A DNA stretch of 64,000 nt from Actinomadura sp. J1-007 (GCF_009793335.1 NZ_WING01000001.1:4774001-4838000), one strand, 5' to 3'; shown: positions 26,108 to 34,561, counted from the first letter of the stretch. Notes: generated from the sequence alone by a model not told the origin. A program made the numbers and translations.

Positions 26108-26119
26108 TACCGACCGGTA
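26108..26119. promoter_or_regulatory. Imperfect palindrome TACCGACCGGTA
   Basis: Located between the start of the lipoprotein gene and the end of the oxidoreductase gene, in a local AT-rich stretch. ACCGACCGGT-type cores are found in operators of many actinobacterial TetR regulators. No regulator gene lies next to it, so this is only a suggestion. Confidence 0.25.
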
Positions 26120-26149
26120 ACACCCCAGGTCAGCGGGCCGCCGCCGCGT

Positions 26150-27148
26150 TCAGACGGCGGCGCGGAGGGCGGGGGCGAGGCCGGTCAGGCGGGCGAGGCG
26201 GCGGTGGGAGTCGAGCTTGGCGTCCTGGTCGTACGTGCTCGTGTGGACGAGGATCTCGTCGGCGCCGGTCCGTTCGACGAGGCCGCGGAGCTGCTCGGCG
26301 ACCTGGTCCTCCGTCCCGTACACGTGGCCGTTCATCGACTCCTCGAAGATCCGGCGCTCCCGGTCGGTCATCGCCGTCGCCGCGATCTCCTCCGGCGGCG
26401 ACAGCGGCGGGAACTCCCCGTGCGTCCGCGCATAGGCGTTCGACCACGCCTCCGGCATCAGCAGCCGCCGCGCCTCCTCCTCGGTGCCCGCGACCGCGAC
26501 CGTCCCGGACACCATGACGTACGGCTCGTCGCCCCGGAAGTCCGCGCGGTAGCGCTCGATGGCCTCCACCATCCGCGCCTCGCCCCGCGCCGCCGCGATC
26601 ACCAGCGGCAGCCCGAGCCGCGCGGCGAGGTCCGCGCCCGACCCGGTGGCCAGGATGAACGCGGGCACCCGCAGCCCTTCCGCGGGCCACGCGTGGACGC
26701 CCGGATACACGTCCTGGCCACCGTCCAGATAGCCGAGCAGCTCGGTCACCTGGCCCTCGAAGTCGTCGGCGTCGTCCTTGCCGTGCCCGAGCGCCCGCCG
26801 GACGCCGCCCGTGAACCCGACCGAACGCCCCAGCCCCATGTCGATCCGCCCCGGATAGAGCGACTCCAGCACCCCGAACTGCTCCGCGACGACGAGCGGA
26901 CGGTGGTTCGGCAGCATCACGCCGCCCGTTCCGACGCGGATGCGGGACGTGGCCCCGGCGACGGCGGCGGCGAGCACGGTCGGCGCGGACCCCGCGACGC
27001 CCGGCACGCTGTGATGCTCCGACACCCAGAACCGGTGGTAGCCGAGCCGTTCCGCCTCCCGGGCGAACGCGACGGTGGCCCGCAGCGCCTCAGGATGCGG
27101 ACGCCCCCGCCAGGTGCGGGAACGGTCGAGAATCGAGAACCGGGTCAT
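26150..27148 (-). CDS. LLM-class flavin-dependent oxidoreductase (MsnO8-like)
   Basis: 332-residue luciferase-like TIM-barrel monooxygenase of the MsnO8 subgroup: FWVSEHHSVPGVAGSAPTV (about 40-58), GTGGVMLPNHRPLVVAEQFG and GRIDMGLGRS are standard. It needs reduced FMN from a separate reductase; the substrate is unknown. The ATG at 27148 gives MTRFSILDRS, the typical short N-terminus. It appears to be a single-gene unit. Confidence 0.9.
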   Translation of the reverse strand: MTRFSILDRSRTWRGRPHPEALRATVAFAREAERLGYHRFWVSEHHSVPGVAGSAPTVLAAAVAGATSRIRVGTGGVMLPNHRPLVVAEQFGVLESLYPGRIDMGLGRSVGFTGGVRRALGHGKDDADDFEGQVTELLGYLDGGQDVYPGVHAWPAEGLRVPAFILATGSGADLAARLGLPLVIAAARGEARMVEAIERYRADFRGDEPYVMVSGTVAVAGTEEEARRLLMPEAWSNAYARTHGEFPPLSPPEEIAATAMTDRERRIFEESMNGHVYGTEDQVAEQLRGLVERTGADEILVHTSTYDQDAKLDSHRRLARLTGLAPALRAAV

Positions 27149-27193
27149 ATCCGGTTCAACGCTCCCAGGTCCCGGTCATTCCTGCGCCGGCGT

Positions 27194-27427
27194 TCACCAC
27201 GACCTGCGGTGCTTGGCGCGGTCGGCCTCCTTCACGAGCGCCGCGCGCAGATCGTCCGCCGTCGGATACATGACGGTCGGATCCACTCCCGCCCGAGGAT
27301 CGTGCAGCGTCGCCACCCACTCCCCGAGCCGCCCGTCACTCCGGACGGACCGGAAGATCCGGTGCCCGGTGAACTCCGCCCTGAGCCGTACCAGCGCCTG
27401 GTCGTCGGGGTGCGCGTTCCTGTCCAT
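27194..27427 (-). CDS. Small uncharacterised actinomycete protein
   Basis: 77 residues beginning MDRNAHPDDQALVRLRAEF, with WVATLHDPRAGVDPTVMYPTA in the middle and a basic end. It resembles the short hypothetical proteins often found next to XRE-DUF5753 regulators in actinomycetes. ATG at 27427 follows AGGGA about 8 bp upstream; a longer frame to 27481 adds a non-conserved basic stretch. It is divergent from the XRE gene. Confidence 0.6.
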   Translation of the reverse strand: MDRNAHPDDQALVRLRAEFTGHRIFRSVRSDGRLGEWVATLHDPRAGVDPTVMYPTADDLRAALVKEADRAKHRRSW

Positions 27428-27580
27428 GGTGAGAATCCCTCGCCTCCGCTTCGCTGTTCGAAATGGCGAGACCAGCCTCACAGGTGGCGACTACGCTCTG
27501 GAAGCGGTTGATCACAACCCACGACGCACCACCCCCAAGATCGAGCACACCGGCCGATCAGGTGTACTTCTGGAGGCGAG

Positions 27581-28396
27581 ATGCCCGCGCAGTCCGAGCC
27601 GTACGACGCCCCCGCCATCGTCACGTTCGCCAAGGAACTGGAATGGCGCCGCACGAAAGCCGGGCACAGCAAGAAGGAACTCGCCGCCAAACTCGGCTTC
27701 GCCGAGTCCTACGTCGGCCAGGTCGAACTCTGCAAGAACCTCCCCTCGGAGGACTTCGCCGCCGCCCTCGACACGTTCTTCCAGGCCGACGGCCTCTTCG
27801 GCCGCCTCCGCGACCGCATCGCCGAAACCCGCAACGCCCGCCAACTCCCACCGGGCTTCCTGCAATACCTGGAGTACGAGGAACGCGCCACCTACCTCCG
27901 CATCTTCAGCACCAACCTGGTCAGCGGCCTCTTCCAGACCGAGGCGTACGCCCACACGATCATGAAAGCGTATGCGGGCTCTGCGGTGAACGAGCGTGTC
28001 GCCGAACGCATGGAGCGGAAAAAGATCTTCGATCGGGAGAACCCGCCGCGCACCTTCCTCATCCTGGACGAGGGGGTCATCCGCCGTACGGCAGGCAGTG
28101 AGGTCATGCGTGACCAGCTCGAATATCTGTTGGAAGCGGGACGACGCGAGAAGACCCAGCTACAGATCGTCCCGTACGCCGCCGGGCACTATGCGGGACT
28201 CGCGGGAAGCTTCACCATTCTGGGGTTCGAGGATTCTCCGGAAGTTGCATACACGGAATCCGCGGGTGAGGGCGTACTGCTGGAGCAACGCGACAGGGTC
28301 GCCCTCCAGGCCGTAAAGTGGGACTTGATTCAGGGCCATACGCTTCCCGCTGACAAGTCGTTGTCCATGATCAAAGATGCGATGGAGCAACCATGA
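27581..28396 (+). CDS. XRE-family regulator with DUF5753
   Basis: 271 residues: N-terminal helix-turn-helix (KSKKEL-like AGHSKKELAAKLGFAESYV at about 26-44) and a C-terminal DUF5753 domain (GLFQTEAYAHTIM, EGVIRRTAGS, QLQIVPYAAGHYAGLAGSF). This is the WhiJ/AbaA-type regulator family of sporulating actinomycetes. The stop overlaps the DUF397 gene by 4 bp (ATGA), the standard pairing. Base composition is a little lower in GC than the neighbours, which hints at acquired origin. Confidence 0.9.
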   Translation: MPAQSEPYDAPAIVTFAKELEWRRTKAGHSKKELAAKLGFAESYVGQVELCKNLPSEDFAAALDTFFQADGLFGRLRDRIAETRNARQLPPGFLQYLEYEERATYLRIFSTNLVSGLFQTEAYAHTIMKAYAGSAVNERVAERMERKKIFDRENPPRTFLILDEGVIRRTAGSEVMRDQLEYLLEAGRREKTQLQIVPYAAGHYAGLAGSFTILGFEDSPEVAYTESAGEGVLLEQRDRVALQAVKWDLIQGHTLPADKSLSMIKDAMEQP

Positions 28397-28695
28397 AAAT
28401 GCGTGATCTGGCGGCTGCTCAGTGGCGCAAGAGCAGCCACAGTGGACCTGAGGGAGGGGAATGCGTCGAGATCGCCGACCTTCTCCCGTTGATCGTCGCT
28501 CACGGCTCCGAGGGGTGGCGCAAGAGCAGCCACAGCGGGCATCAGGGCGGCGAGTGCGTGGAGGTGGCGGGGTTCGCTCCCGTCGTTGCTGTCCGTGACT
28601 CGAAGGACCCGGAAGGGGCGAAGCTGATCCTCGGTGCCGACGCGTGGCGTTCGCTCGCGCGGCGGATCAAGGAGAGCGAGTACGACCTCGCCTGA
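28393..28695 (+). CDS. DUF397 protein with internal duplication
   Basis: 100 residues. DUF397 proteins partner XRE-DUF5753 regulators as in the whiJ locus. Here the signature WRKSSHSG-x-x-GGECVE occurs twice, at about 11-24 and 42-55, and only the second is followed by the complete domain (VRDSKDPEGAKLILGADAW). The gene therefore carries a partial tandem duplication of its 5' half. It is coupled to the regulator by an ATGA overlap and followed by a strong bidirectional hairpin. Confidence 0.88.
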   Translation: MKMRDLAAAQWRKSSHSGPEGGECVEIADLLPLIVAHGSEGWRKSSHSGHQGGECVEVAGFAPVVAVRDSKDPEGAKLILGADAWRSLARRIKESEYDLA

Positions 28696-28703
28696 CGGAC
28701 GGC

Positions 28704-28737
28704 GTCCTAGCCCGGGTTCGGTGACTCGGGCTAGGAC
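28704..28737. terminator. 11-bp perfect hairpin between convergent genes
   Basis: GTCCTAGCCCG at 28704-28714 pairs with CGGGCTAGGAC at 28727-28737 around a 12-nt loop. It separates the DUF397 gene (plus) from the ATP-grasp gene (minus) and can serve both. Almost the same hairpin recurs at 34998-35030. Confidence 0.75.
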
Positions 28738-28746
28738 GGGGCCGTG

Positions 28747-29646
28747 TCAGTTGCTGCGGGCGGCGATGAGCCGGGCGATGGCGTCGGGGACCCTGGTGTT
28801 CTCGCGGTCCCATCCCGGAAAGCTGTTGACTTCGCAGAGGGCCGGGGTGCCTTCGTCCCGGAAGAGGATGTCGACTCCGGCGATCACCAGTCCGGTCGCG
28901 GCGGCCGCCTGCGTCGCGAGTTCTTCGGCGGCGGGATAACGGCCGGTGCAGAACTCCGACGTCGCGCCCTGGTAGCGGTTCGAGGTGAGGCGGTCGTCGC
29001 GCGCGGTCCGTTCGACGGTGCTGACCACGGCGCCGTCCATGACGTAGATGCGGAGATGGCGGCCGTGGGAGTTCTCGATGTACTCCTGGAGCATCGACGG
29101 CACGTCCTGGCCGAGGCTGCCGGAGATGTCGGTGAGCAAGGTGCGGTCGGGCGCCAGGAAGACCCGCTTGCCGCGGTTGCCGCGGACCGCCTTCACCACG
29201 TACGGGCCCGTCGGAGGCGCCGCCGGAAGCGCGGCTTCGACGGTGCCGTGGGCATAGGTCACGGTGTCGGGCATCGGCAGGCCGTGGGTCGCGAACTGCT
29301 GGAGCTGCCAGAACTTGTTGACCGCCGTCAGGGTGGCGTCGATCGGATTGACGATGACGGCTCCCAGGGCGCTGAGCTGGCGCAGCAGCGTGATCTCCCG
29401 GTCGGTGTGCAGCGTCGGGGAGGCGAGGCAGGCGCACACGGTCCGCGGCGGCGGAAGCCGCGTACCGGTGTGGTCCAGGACCAGGAGCCGACCGTCCTTC
29501 ACGGCGACGAGCAACTCGTCGGGATGCCGTAGCTGCCAGCGGCCCGGTAGGTGCTGGTCGAAGGCGGTGAACAGCTCGCCGAGCTCCGGAGGGCGGCCCA
29601 ACTCCTTGGCGACCAGTACCCATACCGTGCTTTCCAGGGTGGTCAA
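28747..29646 (-). CDS. RimK-like ATP-grasp ligase
   Basis: 299 residues. An N-terminal pre-ATP-grasp region is followed by the ATP-grasp domain: YVVKAVRGNRGKRVFL (about 147-162), MLQEYIENSHGRHLRIYVMDG and the metal-binding CEVNSFPGWD near the end. The RimK/LysX/MptN group joins an amino acid to a carboxylate on a peptide, protein or small molecule; peptide-maturing graspetide enzymes share the fold. TTG at 29646 is chosen because AGAGGAA lies 9 bp upstream. It is the last gene of an MFS-GNAT-ATP-grasp operon. The substrate is unknown. Confidence 0.8.
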   Translation of the reverse strand: MTTLESTVWVLVAKELGRPPELGELFTAFDQHLPGRWQLRHPDELLVAVKDGRLLVLDHTGTRLPPPRTVCACLASPTLHTDREITLLRQLSALGAVIVNPIDATLTAVNKFWQLQQFATHGLPMPDTVTYAHGTVEAALPAAPPTGPYVVKAVRGNRGKRVFLAPDRTLLTDISGSLGQDVPSMLQEYIENSHGRHLRIYVMDGAVVSTVERTARDDRLTSNRYQGATSEFCTGRYPAAEELATQAAAATGLVIAGVDILFRDEGTPALCEVNSFPGWDRENTRVPDAIARLIAARSN

Positions 29647-29680
29647 GAGGCTCAGTTCCTCTGCTCTGTCGTCGGCGATG

Positions 29681-30304
29681 TCAGGCTTGGGAGAAGGTGT
29701 GCGCGAGTTCGTCCCGCCGGGCACGCCATTCGTGGTCGAGCAGGCTGAACAGCGTGAAATCCCACCACCTCCCGTTCTTGAAGGCGTACTCACGGATCGT
29801 GCCGACGCGGCCGGCCCCCGCCGACGTCAGGATCTTCTCGACCGTGGTGTTCCCTACGAGCGCGGCCATCGACAGCCGGTGCAGTCCCAGCTCCTCGAAG
29901 ACGAAGCCGCACAGGAGATGGAACCCTTCGTGGCCGGCCCTCTGCCGTTGGGCGTCGGCCGTGAGGTTGGCGCCGTAGCATGCGGCGCTGAGATTGCGTT
30001 CGACATCGACGGCGATGGTGCCGATCACCGCGTCGTCCCGGCACCGCACGACCGCCATGCGGTACGAGCGGCGCGGCCGCTGCCGGGCGTCGGCCAGGGC
30101 CTGGGCCACGACGGCGGCGCACTCCTCCGGCGTCCGCACATCGCTGGCCATGTTCGCCATGAGCTCCGGGCTGGTCCAGATCTGCGTCAGAGTGTGCAGA
30201 TCGGAAGGCGCGATCTCGCGCAGCAGCACGTTGCGGCCGCGTTGCAGCACCGGGCCGTCCTCCGTGTCCACCTGGTGCCCCGCACCCATGCCGGAAACGC
30301 TCAC
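29681..30304 (-). CDS. GNAT acetyltransferase (RimJ/RimL type)
   Basis: 207 residues with the GNAT fold of the RimJ/RimL class: LLREIAPSDLHTLTQIWTSP at about 24-43, IGTIAVDVERN, and the acetyl-CoA region of the form LCGFVFEELGLHRLSM, then NTTVEKILTSAG. It probably N-acetylates an amine on a peptide or small molecule. GTG at 30304 has GAGGAGAG about 6 bp upstream and overlaps the stop of a 28-codon ORF (GTGA). It lies 34 bp upstream of the ATP-grasp gene. Confidence 0.82.
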   Translation of the reverse strand: MSVSGMGAGHQVDTEDGPVLQRGRNVLLREIAPSDLHTLTQIWTSPELMANMASDVRTPEECAAVVAQALADARQRPRRSYRMAVVRCRDDAVIGTIAVDVERNLSAACYGANLTADAQRQRAGHEGFHLLCGFVFEELGLHRLSMAALVGNTTVEKILTSAGAGRVGTIREYAFKNGRWWDFTLFSLLDHEWRARRDELAHTFSQA

Positions 30305-30387
30305 TGTGCTCTCTCCTCTACTCTCGGTTGGATCTCTGTGGCCTCGACGGGCCGCGTGCCCGTGGGGCGGCAGAGGGGCCGGTCCAT
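30301..30387 (-). CDS. Candidate 28-residue peptide in the ATP-grasp operon
   Basis: An ATG at 30387 opens a frame starting MDRPLCRPTG and ending PRVEERAQ, whose TGA overlaps the GNAT start GTG by 4 bp. It fills most of the 118-bp gap between the MFS and GNAT genes. It is rich in Pro, Arg, Glu and Thr, and the Thr/Glu content would suit an ATP-grasp substrate. Against it: no Shine-Dalgarno is visible, and the frame is merely the tail of a long shadow frame of the MFS gene. Confidence 0.25.
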   Translation of the reverse strand: MDRPLCRPTGTRPVEATEIQPRVEERAQ

Positions 30388-30422
30388 CGACCGTTCGGCA
30401 GGGCGTACGGTCGCCCCACCGG

Positions 30423-31862
30423 TCAGCGCGGCTCTCGGCTCTCCTCGGCACGCAGGGCCCGGACGCGGCGGGACGGCCCGCCCGGCAGCAGCAGCGCCGG
30501 GATGATCGTCGCGGCGGTCAGGGCGAGCGTCCACCAGAACGTGCGGCCGAAGGCGGTGGCCTGCTCGTCGCGGGCGGCGGCGAGCTGGTATTGCAGGACG
30601 ACGACGATCAGCACGGTGCCCATCGCGCCGCCGATCCGCTGCAACAGGCGGGTGATCGCGCTCGCGTGCGGGATCTGGTCGGGGGTCAGGTGCTGGTAGG
30701 CGGCGGCCAGGATGGGGATGAACACCCCGCCCAGGCCGGCGCCCCGGACCGCCAGCGCCGCGACGACCAGAAGCGGCGGCAGCGCGGTCGGTTGCGTGAA
30801 GGGCAGCAGGCCCACCGTGGCCAGGACCAGTCCGCCCACCACGACCGGGCGTGCGCCGACGCGGTCGGTGAGCCGGCCGACGAGGTTGCGGGTGAGCAGG
30901 GCGCCGATGCCCTGGGGGGCCATCAGCAGCCCGGCGGCCAGCGCGCTCCGGCCGTGCACCCGCTGGAAGTACAGCGGCAGCAGCAGCAGCGCCGCCTGCA
31001 ACACCGACCCCCATAAGAACAGCAGCCCGGCCGGGACGCCGAACGACCGCTTCCGCAGCAGCCGCACGTCGATGATCGGCTCCCTGCTCGTTCGTACGGC
31101 GTGGACGGCGAAGGCGGTCAGCAGCACCGCTCCGGCCGCCAGCGGTCCCGCGACCGCGGCCTGCCGGAAACCGCCGGATCCATGGGCGCCCGACAGCCCG
31201 TACAGCAGGGCGGCCACTCCCGGCGACACGAGCAGGAGCCCGACCACGTCGCAACGGGCGGTGCGCCGTGCCGTACCGGCGGGCAGGTGGCGCCAGGCCA
31301 GCGCCAGCCCCACCACGCAGAACGGCACGTTCAACCAGAAGATCCAGCGCCAGCCGAGGCAGCTCAGGATCAGCCCGCCGACCGTCGGCCCGGCGATCGG
31401 CCCGATCAGCATGGGCATGCTCACCACCGCCGAGACCTGGCCCAGCCGGCGTCCTTCGGCCGCCTCCGCCACCAGCGTCTGCAACGTCGAGAGCATCAGC
31501 CCCCCGGCGACGCCCTGCACCACCCGGAAACCGATCAGACTGCCCAGGCCCCAGGCCGTGCTGCACCCCACCGACCCGGCCAGGAACAGCCACAGCGACG
31601 CCAGCCACATCCGCCGGCCGCCGAACCGCGCCGTACCCCAGCCACTGACGGGCGTGGCCACGCCCATCGCGAGCAGGTAGCCCGTGACCACCCACTGCAC
31701 CTTCACCACCGGCGCGTGAAGGTCCTGGCTCAGCCTGTCGACGGCGACGTTCACGATCGTCATGTCCAGCACGACCCCTACGGCGCCGACCAGCAGCACC
31801 CCCGCCAGCCGCCGCAACGCCGGATCGAGCCCCCGGGCGCCGGTCTCCGTCTTCTCGACCAA
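30423..31862 (-). CDS. MFS drug exporter (DHA2/EmrB type)
   Basis: 479-residue major facilitator with about 14 predicted membrane segments. Motifs include LDMTIVNVAVDRL (about 33-45, the DHA2 motif D1), WVVTGYLLAMGVATPVSG, and GWGTARFGGRR (motif A). It exports drugs or a small product by proton antiport. TTG at 31862 has GGAGGG 5 bp upstream. It is the first gene of the operon that continues with GNAT and ATP-grasp genes, which suggests it exports or protects against what they modify. Confidence 0.88.
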   Translation of the reverse strand: MVEKTETGARGLDPALRRLAGVLLVGAVGVVLDMTIVNVAVDRLSQDLHAPVVKVQWVVTGYLLAMGVATPVSGWGTARFGGRRMWLASLWLFLAGSVGCSTAWGLGSLIGFRVVQGVAGGLMLSTLQTLVAEAAEGRRLGQVSAVVSMPMLIGPIAGPTVGGLILSCLGWRWIFWLNVPFCVVGLALAWRHLPAGTARRTARCDVVGLLLVSPGVAALLYGLSGAHGSGGFRQAAVAGPLAAGAVLLTAFAVHAVRTSREPIIDVRLLRKRSFGVPAGLLFLWGSVLQAALLLLPLYFQRVHGRSALAAGLLMAPQGIGALLTRNLVGRLTDRVGARPVVVGGLVLATVGLLPFTQPTALPPLLVVAALAVRGAGLGGVFIPILAAAYQHLTPDQIPHASAITRLLQRIGGAMGTVLIVVVLQYQLAAARDEQATAFGRTFWWTLALTAATIIPALLLPGGPSRRVRALRAEESREPR

Positions 31863-32303
31863 CCCGTCCCTCCGATTCGGCTCCGACCACGCCGCCGGCG
31901 TCGCCGCACGACCGGACCGGACGGCGCGAGCACTCGCGCCGCGAGATCCGGCCGGAACCTTGAAGGGCCGCGAAGAAGACCTCCGCTAAGGGACGACCCA
32001 GTCCACCAGGCATAACGCACATCGTAGTTGAGTCGTGACCGACAGTAGCCACAGACGCGAACCCCAACCCCAACCCCCTGCCCAGCCCCCACCCGCCGAC
32101 CCACCCCACCCCCACCTCACCAGTGGGAACGGGCCTCCCCGGGCACGGGCCTTGGTCTGGGCGGTGGTGTGAAGGGGCAGGTTGCGCGGCCCAGCGGCCC
32201 GGGTGGTCCGGACGGCCCGGATACGGTCCTTGGCTCGGGTCCGTTGCCGGTGGTGGCGTTCGAGTTCGGCGGCTGACTCAGACGGGCCGAGGAGGTTGGA
32301 ATA
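31863..32303. other. 441-bp intergenic region with a G-quadruplex-like tract
   Basis: No gene is supported here. At 32062-32119 the minus strand carries a series of G-runs; the part at 32062-32088 gives five runs of 3-5 G separated by 2-nt spacers, a canonical G-quadruplex pattern. It lies about 200 bp upstream of the MFS start. A more AT-rich stretch at 32005-32050 between the tract and the gene is the likely promoter zone. The remainder (32120-32303) shows no signal. Confidence 0.5.
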
Positions 32304-33185
32304 TCAGCTGAGTGCTTGGATCTCGGTCGCCAGGTTCTCCTGGCTGGCCGCCCACGACGCCAATAGGGCCAGACCGTCTGCGGTCGCCGTGCCGGCGGGC
32401 GCGGTGTAGACGTTCAGGAGCAGGCCGGGGTCGGTAGGCAACTGCATCGACTCGACGTCCAGGTCGAGCCGGCCCACTGCCGGATGGTGCACGCGCTTGC
32501 GCCCGGACCGGTGGAGCCGAACGTCCTGAGACGCCCACCGCTGCCGAAATAGTTCACTGTGCGTTGACAATTCATCGACGAGGGCGATCAGTTCCTCGTC
32601 GTGCGGATCGCGGCCGGCTTCCATGCGCAGCTTGGCGGCCATATCGCAGGCGATCCGGTCATAGTCCACGAAGAACGTTGCCGCCGCTTCGGGCTCCAGA
32701 TACACGAACCGCGCGGTGTTCGCCGGGCGTCGCGTGCCGGTCAGCACCGGTGAGAACAGCGCGCGGGCAAGGTGATTCACGGCCAGCACGTCATAACGGC
32801 TGTTGCATATCCACGCCGGTGCATCGGTGATGGCGTCGAGCACCCGCTGAAGCGCCGGACGCACCGTCACGGCGGGTCGCCGGCGGCGTGGGCCGCCGGG
32901 CGACCCGGACCGCCGCGCAAGGTGGAACAGGTGATCGCGCTCGGCCTCGTCGAGTTGCAGGGCAGAGGCCAACGCGTCGAGCACCCCGCCGGAAGCGCCC
33001 GCGAGGCCGCCGCGCTCCATACGCACGTAGTAGTCGACCGATACCCCTGCCAGGAGAGCCACCTCCTCTCGACGCAGACCTTCGACCCGGCGGTTGCCGC
33101 CATAGGCGGGCAGTCCGGCCCGCTCGGGCGCGATCCGCGCGCGCCGCGAACTCAGGAACTCCTTGATCTCAGTGCGCAGATCCAT
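32304..33185 (-). CDS. Helix-turn-helix regulator with MmyB-like ligand domain
   Basis: 293 residues: N-terminal XRE-type HTH (RREEVALLAGVSVDYYVRMERG at about 40-61) and a C-terminal MmyB/MltR-like PAS-type domain (WICNSRYDVLAVNHLARALFSP, then the C-terminal LLNVYTAPAGTATADGLALLASW). Such regulators in actinomycetes bind fatty-acid-like ligands and are usually adjacent to a short-chain dehydrogenase gene, as here. ATG at 33185 is preferred; a GTG at 33194 is also possible. Confidence 0.88.
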   Translation of the reverse strand: MDLRTEIKEFLSSRRARIAPERAGLPAYGGNRRVEGLRREEVALLAGVSVDYYVRMERGGLAGASGGVLDALASALQLDEAERDHLFHLARRSGSPGGPRRRRPAVTVRPALQRVLDAITDAPAWICNSRYDVLAVNHLARALFSPVLTGTRRPANTARFVYLEPEAAATFFVDYDRIACDMAAKLRMEAGRDPHDEELIALVDELSTHSELFRQRWASQDVRLHRSGRKRVHHPAVGRLDLDVESMQLPTDPGLLLNVYTAPAGTATADGLALLASWAASQENLATEIQALS

Positions 33186-33351
33186 CGTGGCCACCCCGTC
33201 ACCCTAGGCCCCGTCCGCAAGTGGAGGGAGGCCCTGCTGGTACCCCCCACGGCCACGCACCCCCTCACACGTGCGCCCGGCGTCGTAGCAGGAAGAGGCC
33301 CGCCCCGACGCCTGGACACACCCGCCGGCCGGCAGAGCCCCGCGCCGACGC

Positions 33352-34155
33352 CTAGGTACCTGATGCGGTCGTGGCGATGCCGCCGTCGACCGGGATGATG
33401 GTGCCCGTGAGGTAAGCCCCGGCCCGGCTGGCGAGGAACACGGCGATGCCTGCCATGTCGTCGTCGCGGCCGAGCCGGCGCAGAGGGGCCTTCGCCGCGA
33501 TCGTGTCGCCGACGGCCTCAAGCGTGGACGCCATCATCTGCGACGGGAACGGCCCCGGGGCCACCGCGTTCACCGTGACGTGCCGCGGGCCCAGCTCTCT
33601 GGCGAGCACTCGGGTGAGTTGGTGGAGCGCCGCTTTGCTGCTGGCGTACGAGTAGTTGGGCGACTCGGCGACGTGGATGGCGGCGATACTGCCGATGTTG
33701 ATGATCCGCGCGGGATCGTCGGCGGCGCCCGCCCTGCGCAGGGCGGGAAGCAGCGCCTGCACCAGCCAGAACGGCGACTTGAGGTTGAGGTCGATCACCG
33801 AGTCCCACGCCTCGTTCGGGAACGTCTCCAGCGGCTCGCGCCACATCGATCCCGCGTTGTTGACGAGGATGTCCAGGCGTCCCGAGTCGGCCATGACCAG
33901 ATCGGCGAGGCGCCGGCACTCGTCGTACCTGGACAGGTCGGCGGGGATCGCTCGAACGTCGCCGAACTCGGACAGCAGACGCTGTGCCTCCGCGCACGTG
34001 TCCGCCTTGCGTGAGCTGATAATGACGCGGGCGCCCGCCTGTAGAAGGCCGCGCGCTATCATCATCCCAATGCCCTTGGTGCCGCCAGTGACAAGTGCGT
34101 ACTTCCCACTCAGATCGAAAAGGTCTGCGTGAGCGGTGAATTGGTCGTCCGCCAT
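33352..34155 (-). CDS. SDR family oxidoreductase
   Basis: 267-residue classical short-chain dehydrogenase: cofactor motif TGGTKGIG (about 23-30), NNAG, catalytic Ser (INIGSIAAIHV) and YASSK. The C-terminus ends VDGGIATTASGT as in FabG-like enzymes. It lies upstream of the MmyB-like regulator on the same strand, a pairing known for that regulator family, and is probably its target. The substrate is unknown. Confidence 0.9.
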   Translation of the reverse strand: MADDQFTAHADLFDLSGKYALVTGGTKGIGMMIARGLLQAGARVIISSRKADTCAEAQRLLSEFGDVRAIPADLSRYDECRRLADLVMADSGRLDILVNNAGSMWREPLETFPNEAWDSVIDLNLKSPFWLVQALLPALRRAGAADDPARIINIGSIAAIHVAESPNYSYASSKAALHQLTRVLARELGPRHVTVNAVAPGPFPSQMMASTLEAVGDTIAAKAPLRRLGRDDDMAGIAVFLASRAGAYLTGTIIPVDGGIATTASGT

Positions 34156-34561
34156 TGGTCTTCGTTCCTTCTGTCATGGAAGCATGCGCCGGCACGGGTT
34201 ATCGGGCGGCCGTCGTGCGCGCCTCCCGTGGGAGCATTGCTTCTCCTCTGTACGGCTGGAAGCCGACTCGAAGAGATTGACAGACGTCTTGGCTGACTGG
34301 GAGATCCTGGTGATACAGGTACTGTGAGAGCCCCCTTTCCCGGTGCGCCGACTCCACGACTCTGGCGGCGCTTGACGAAAGCGCGAGGCTAGCCCGGCCC
34401 GGCCGAGGAGGATGCGGTGGCGCAGGAGGTGGAAGCCTGCCCGGCCGTACATCCGTCTCTTGACCAGCTACTTGTTCACTCCTCCCCGGGTGATCGAACT
34501 TTTCGGTCCGAGTCCGGATCTGATGTGGAGACGAACACGTTCGGATCGGAAAAGGAGCCAC
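34156..34561. other. 406-bp divergent intergenic region
   Basis: This separates the SDR gene (minus) from the small membrane protein gene (plus) and has lower GC than the rest of the window. A TTGACA hexamer lies at 34277-34282, but no convincing -10 element follows at the right distance. Short frames across it lack codon bias and I do not call them. AAGGAG just before the next ATG is the only clear signal. Confidence 0.4.

Noticed and set aside
34136..34327. 63-codon plus-strand frame upstream of the small membrane protein
   Set aside because: It starts inside the SDR gene, has poor codon bias and no ribosome-binding site.
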